Below, piece by piece: positions 5,925 through 9,435 of a DNA stretch of 9,435 nt (positions within the stretch are counted from its first letter, which is position 1; each line of letters opens with the position of its first letter). A program made the translations under genes and the position numbers. Under the pieces are notes generated by a model that was not told the DNA's origin, searched no databases, and saw nothing but the letters and a program-made list of their open reading frames with translations. Source of the stretch: an uncultured delta proteobacterium (lineage in GTDB: Bacteria; UBA10199; GCA-002796325; 1-14-0-20-49-13); assembly GCA_903868375.1 (NCBI GenBank), contig CAIPVD010000304.1, positions 1 to 9,435 of the forward strand, given 5' to 3'.

Positions 5925-6335
5925 ATGACATCCAAAAAAATAAAAAGTTCCGTGGAAAGCGTTCAAGCGGCGCTGACTAAACTTAACGAAGCACTGGAAC
6001 ATTTAAAGGCCGAAAAAGAAAAGACGGCAAAAGGGATCCTTGAAGACGGCGCGGTAAAACGCTTTGAAACCCTGTTCGAATACAGTTGGAAGGCGCTAAA
6101 GGTCGCCGTTGAATTCGAAGGAGGAGAAGCACCAGGGCCAAGGCCTGCGATACAGGAGGCAATAAAGTTCGGCTGGATAAAAGATGTCGACATCTGGATG
6201 TCGGCGCTTGATACAAGAAATGCCACCGTTCACGATTATTTTTTTGCAGCGCCAAAAAACTATATCGAAGTAATAAGGAAATTCGCAACAGAAGTTGATT
6301 CGCTGCTTCAAAAACTTTCTCTGCTTGGCCATTAA
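5925..6335 (+). CDS. HEPN protein, HepT/HI0074-like toxin
   Basis: This 136-residue, mainly helical protein belongs to the HEPN family formerly called nucleotidyltransferase substrate-binding proteins (HI0074 type). It has the family segment RFETLFEYSWKALKVAVEFEG (46 to 66), the PRPAIQEAIKFGWI helix (72 to 85), and the motif RNATVHDY (98 to 105). That motif is the RX4HXY signature: R98 and H103 are the expected RNase residues, and Y105 is the position AMPylated by the partner in studied HepT/MntA pairs. It starts 3 bases after the nucleotidyltransferase stop with a GGAAGG-type ribosome binding site, so the pair is co-translated. The order matches HI0073-HI0074. It ends 7 bases from the convergent clpB stop. 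Toxin activity is inferred, not shown. Confidence 0.88.
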   Translation: MTSKKIKSSVESVQAALTKLNEALEHLKAEKEKTAKGILEDGAVKRFETLFEYSWKALKVAVEFEGGEAPGPRPAIQEAIKFGWIKDVDIWMSALDTRNATVHDYFFAAPKNYIEVIRKFATEVDSLLQKLSLLGH

Positions 6336-6342
6336 AGCCTTT

Positions 6343-8874
<2,532 letters not shown>

Positions 8875-8883
8875 GATAGGTGA

Positions 8884-8912
8884 AATATAAGTCTTGGAAA
8901 TGGCAATGACAA
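8884..8912 (-). promoter_or_regulatory. Sigma-70-type promoter of clpB
   Basis: On the minus strand, TTGTCA (8907..8912, 5 of 6) and TATATT (8884..8889, 5 of 6) are separated by exactly 17 bases. Initiation 6 to 8 bases after the -10 box falls at about 8876..8878, only 2 to 4 bases before the clpB ATG, so the mRNA would be nearly leaderless. This agrees with the lack of a Shine-Dalgarno. The boxes look like housekeeping sigma rather than sigma-32, so heat control is not evident. Confidence 0.62.
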
Positions 8913-8928
8913 GGAGGAAATGTTCGAA

Positions 8929-9435
8929 TTATTTAGAATTTAAGGCTATAAGTTCTGGAGCGGATTTGTAGATATGAAACAGAGCTAGAACCTTTTCGAC
9001 ATACTTTCTTGTCTGCTTATATGGAGGCACGCCGCCAAATTTTTTAACTGCACCAGGCCCTGCGTTGTAAGCGGCAAGGATCAATCTTAAATTTCCGCCG
9101 AACATCTCGGACAGTTCATTTAAATATCCAACGCCCGCCTTGATGTTAGATTCGGGATCGTAGAGATTTTTCACTTTTAGATACCTTGCCGTAACGCCGT
9201 TTATCTGCATCAGCCCTTTTGCGCCCGCATAAGAAAGTGCGTTCGGATTAAAGTTCGATTCGACCGCAACTATCGCCGCAACAAGCGCCGGATTCATTCC
9301 ATTTATGCGCGATGCTTCAATGATATGCTCGATATACTTTATAGTTGTCCGCTGAATAGGATCGGTTTCACCGCCATTAGTATAGCGACTTAAAGAATGG
9401 CTATAATAGAAGCCAAACGAAATGAGCAATACCAA
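8929..9435 (-). CDS. Soluble-type lytic murein transglycosylase (SLT domain), 5' end outside window
   Basis: This 3' part of a gene encodes a Slt/MltE-type lytic transglycosylase, which cleaves the glycan strands of peptidoglycan. In window numbering the SLT fold runs from about residue 32: catalytic E59 in AAIVAVESNFNPNA, then SYAGAKGLMQI (68 to 78), and the closing motif AAYNAGPGAV (121 to 130) with Y144 in TRKYV. The visible N-terminus is hydrophobic (LLISFGFYY), part of a signal peptide or membrane anchor, so the protein is probably exported or anchored facing the periplasm. The frame is open to the window edge (the last codon is TTG), so the true start is probably just beyond. It is about the size of small single-domain family members. 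The stop lies 54 bases before clpB on the same strand, but clpB seems to have its own promoter. Confidence 0.9.
   Translation of the reverse strand: MVLLISFGFYYSHSLSRYTNGGETDPIQRTTIKYIEHIIEASRINGMNPALVAAIVAVESNFNPNALSYAGAKGLMQINGVTARYLKVKNLYDPESNIKAGVGYLNELSEMFGGNLRLILAAYNAGPGAVKKFGGVPPYKQTRKYVEKVLALFHIYKSAPELIALNSK

Noticed and set aside
8875..8928. Search for a heat-shock element (CIRCE or sigma-32 boxes) before clpB
   Set aside because: Only a short CTTG-N13-CAAG inverted repeat is present. It does not match CIRCE or a sigma-32 promoter.
8911..8944. Plus-strand micro-ORF with a strong AAGGAGG before ATG (seven codons)
   Set aside because: The spacing from Shine-Dalgarno to ATG is too short, it lies antisense to the transglycosylase end and clpB promoter, and it encodes nothing recognisable.

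Overview
The window looks like a bacterial chromosome of moderate GC content (judged by eye, not counted), with mostly housekeeping genes on the minus strand and one plus-strand accessory module. The minus-strand order ispE, tRNA-Gln, prs, rplY/ctc, pth, rpsF, rpsR resembles that of deltaproteobacteria-like and related Gram-negative lineages. An MEP-pathway enzyme, a long TL5-type L25 and a bacterial ClpB exclude Archaea. I cannot assign a phylum. One low-similarity protein (4054..5289) recalls proteins I associate with uncultured lineages such as Omnitrophota and Deltaproteobacteria, which is an impression only.

Layout: 1..86 is the start of rpsR, cut by the left edge. 79..528 is rpsF, 563..1138 pth, 1148..1876 rplY/ctc with a repetitive Ala-Pro-Gly tail, 1976..2914 prs, 3019..3090 tRNA-Gln(UUG) and 3097..3984 ispE. 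These are tightly packed, read leftward and are probably largely co-transcribed. They supply PRPP, isoprenoid precursors, recycled tRNA and ribosomal proteins. 4054..5289 is an unrecognised 411-residue protein with weak signs of the TIKI/TraB/ChaN-like fold. An AT-rich divergent control region (5290..5396) follows. 5397..6335 is a plus-strand two-gene operon: a helix-turn-helix protein fused to a minimal nucleotidyltransferase (MntA-like), then a HEPN protein (HepT-like). Converging on it is clpB (6343..8874), and behind clpB is a lytic transglycosylase (8929..9435) cut by the right edge.

The most interesting part is 5290..6335. It has the hallmarks of a HEPN-MNT (HepT/MntA, type VII) toxin-antitoxin pair: GSX10DXD in the nucleotidyltransferase and RX4HXY in the HEPN protein. 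The antitoxin carries its own N-terminal DNA-binding domain. Two inverted repeats sharing an ATATAA/TTATAT half-site lie exactly in the promoter spacer and across the start codon. This suggests an antitoxin that is both modifying enzyme and autorepressor, and the region may also control the divergent 411-residue gene.

Other points are promoters that would give leaderless or nearly leaderless mRNAs for the nucleotidyltransferase gene and clpB, a 7-bp tandem repeat read in three frames inside ispE, and a ClpB lacking about 20 residues after sensor 1 of its second AAA+ domain. No stretch over 300 bases lacks a gene, and I see no insertion sequence, CRISPR array or rRNA.
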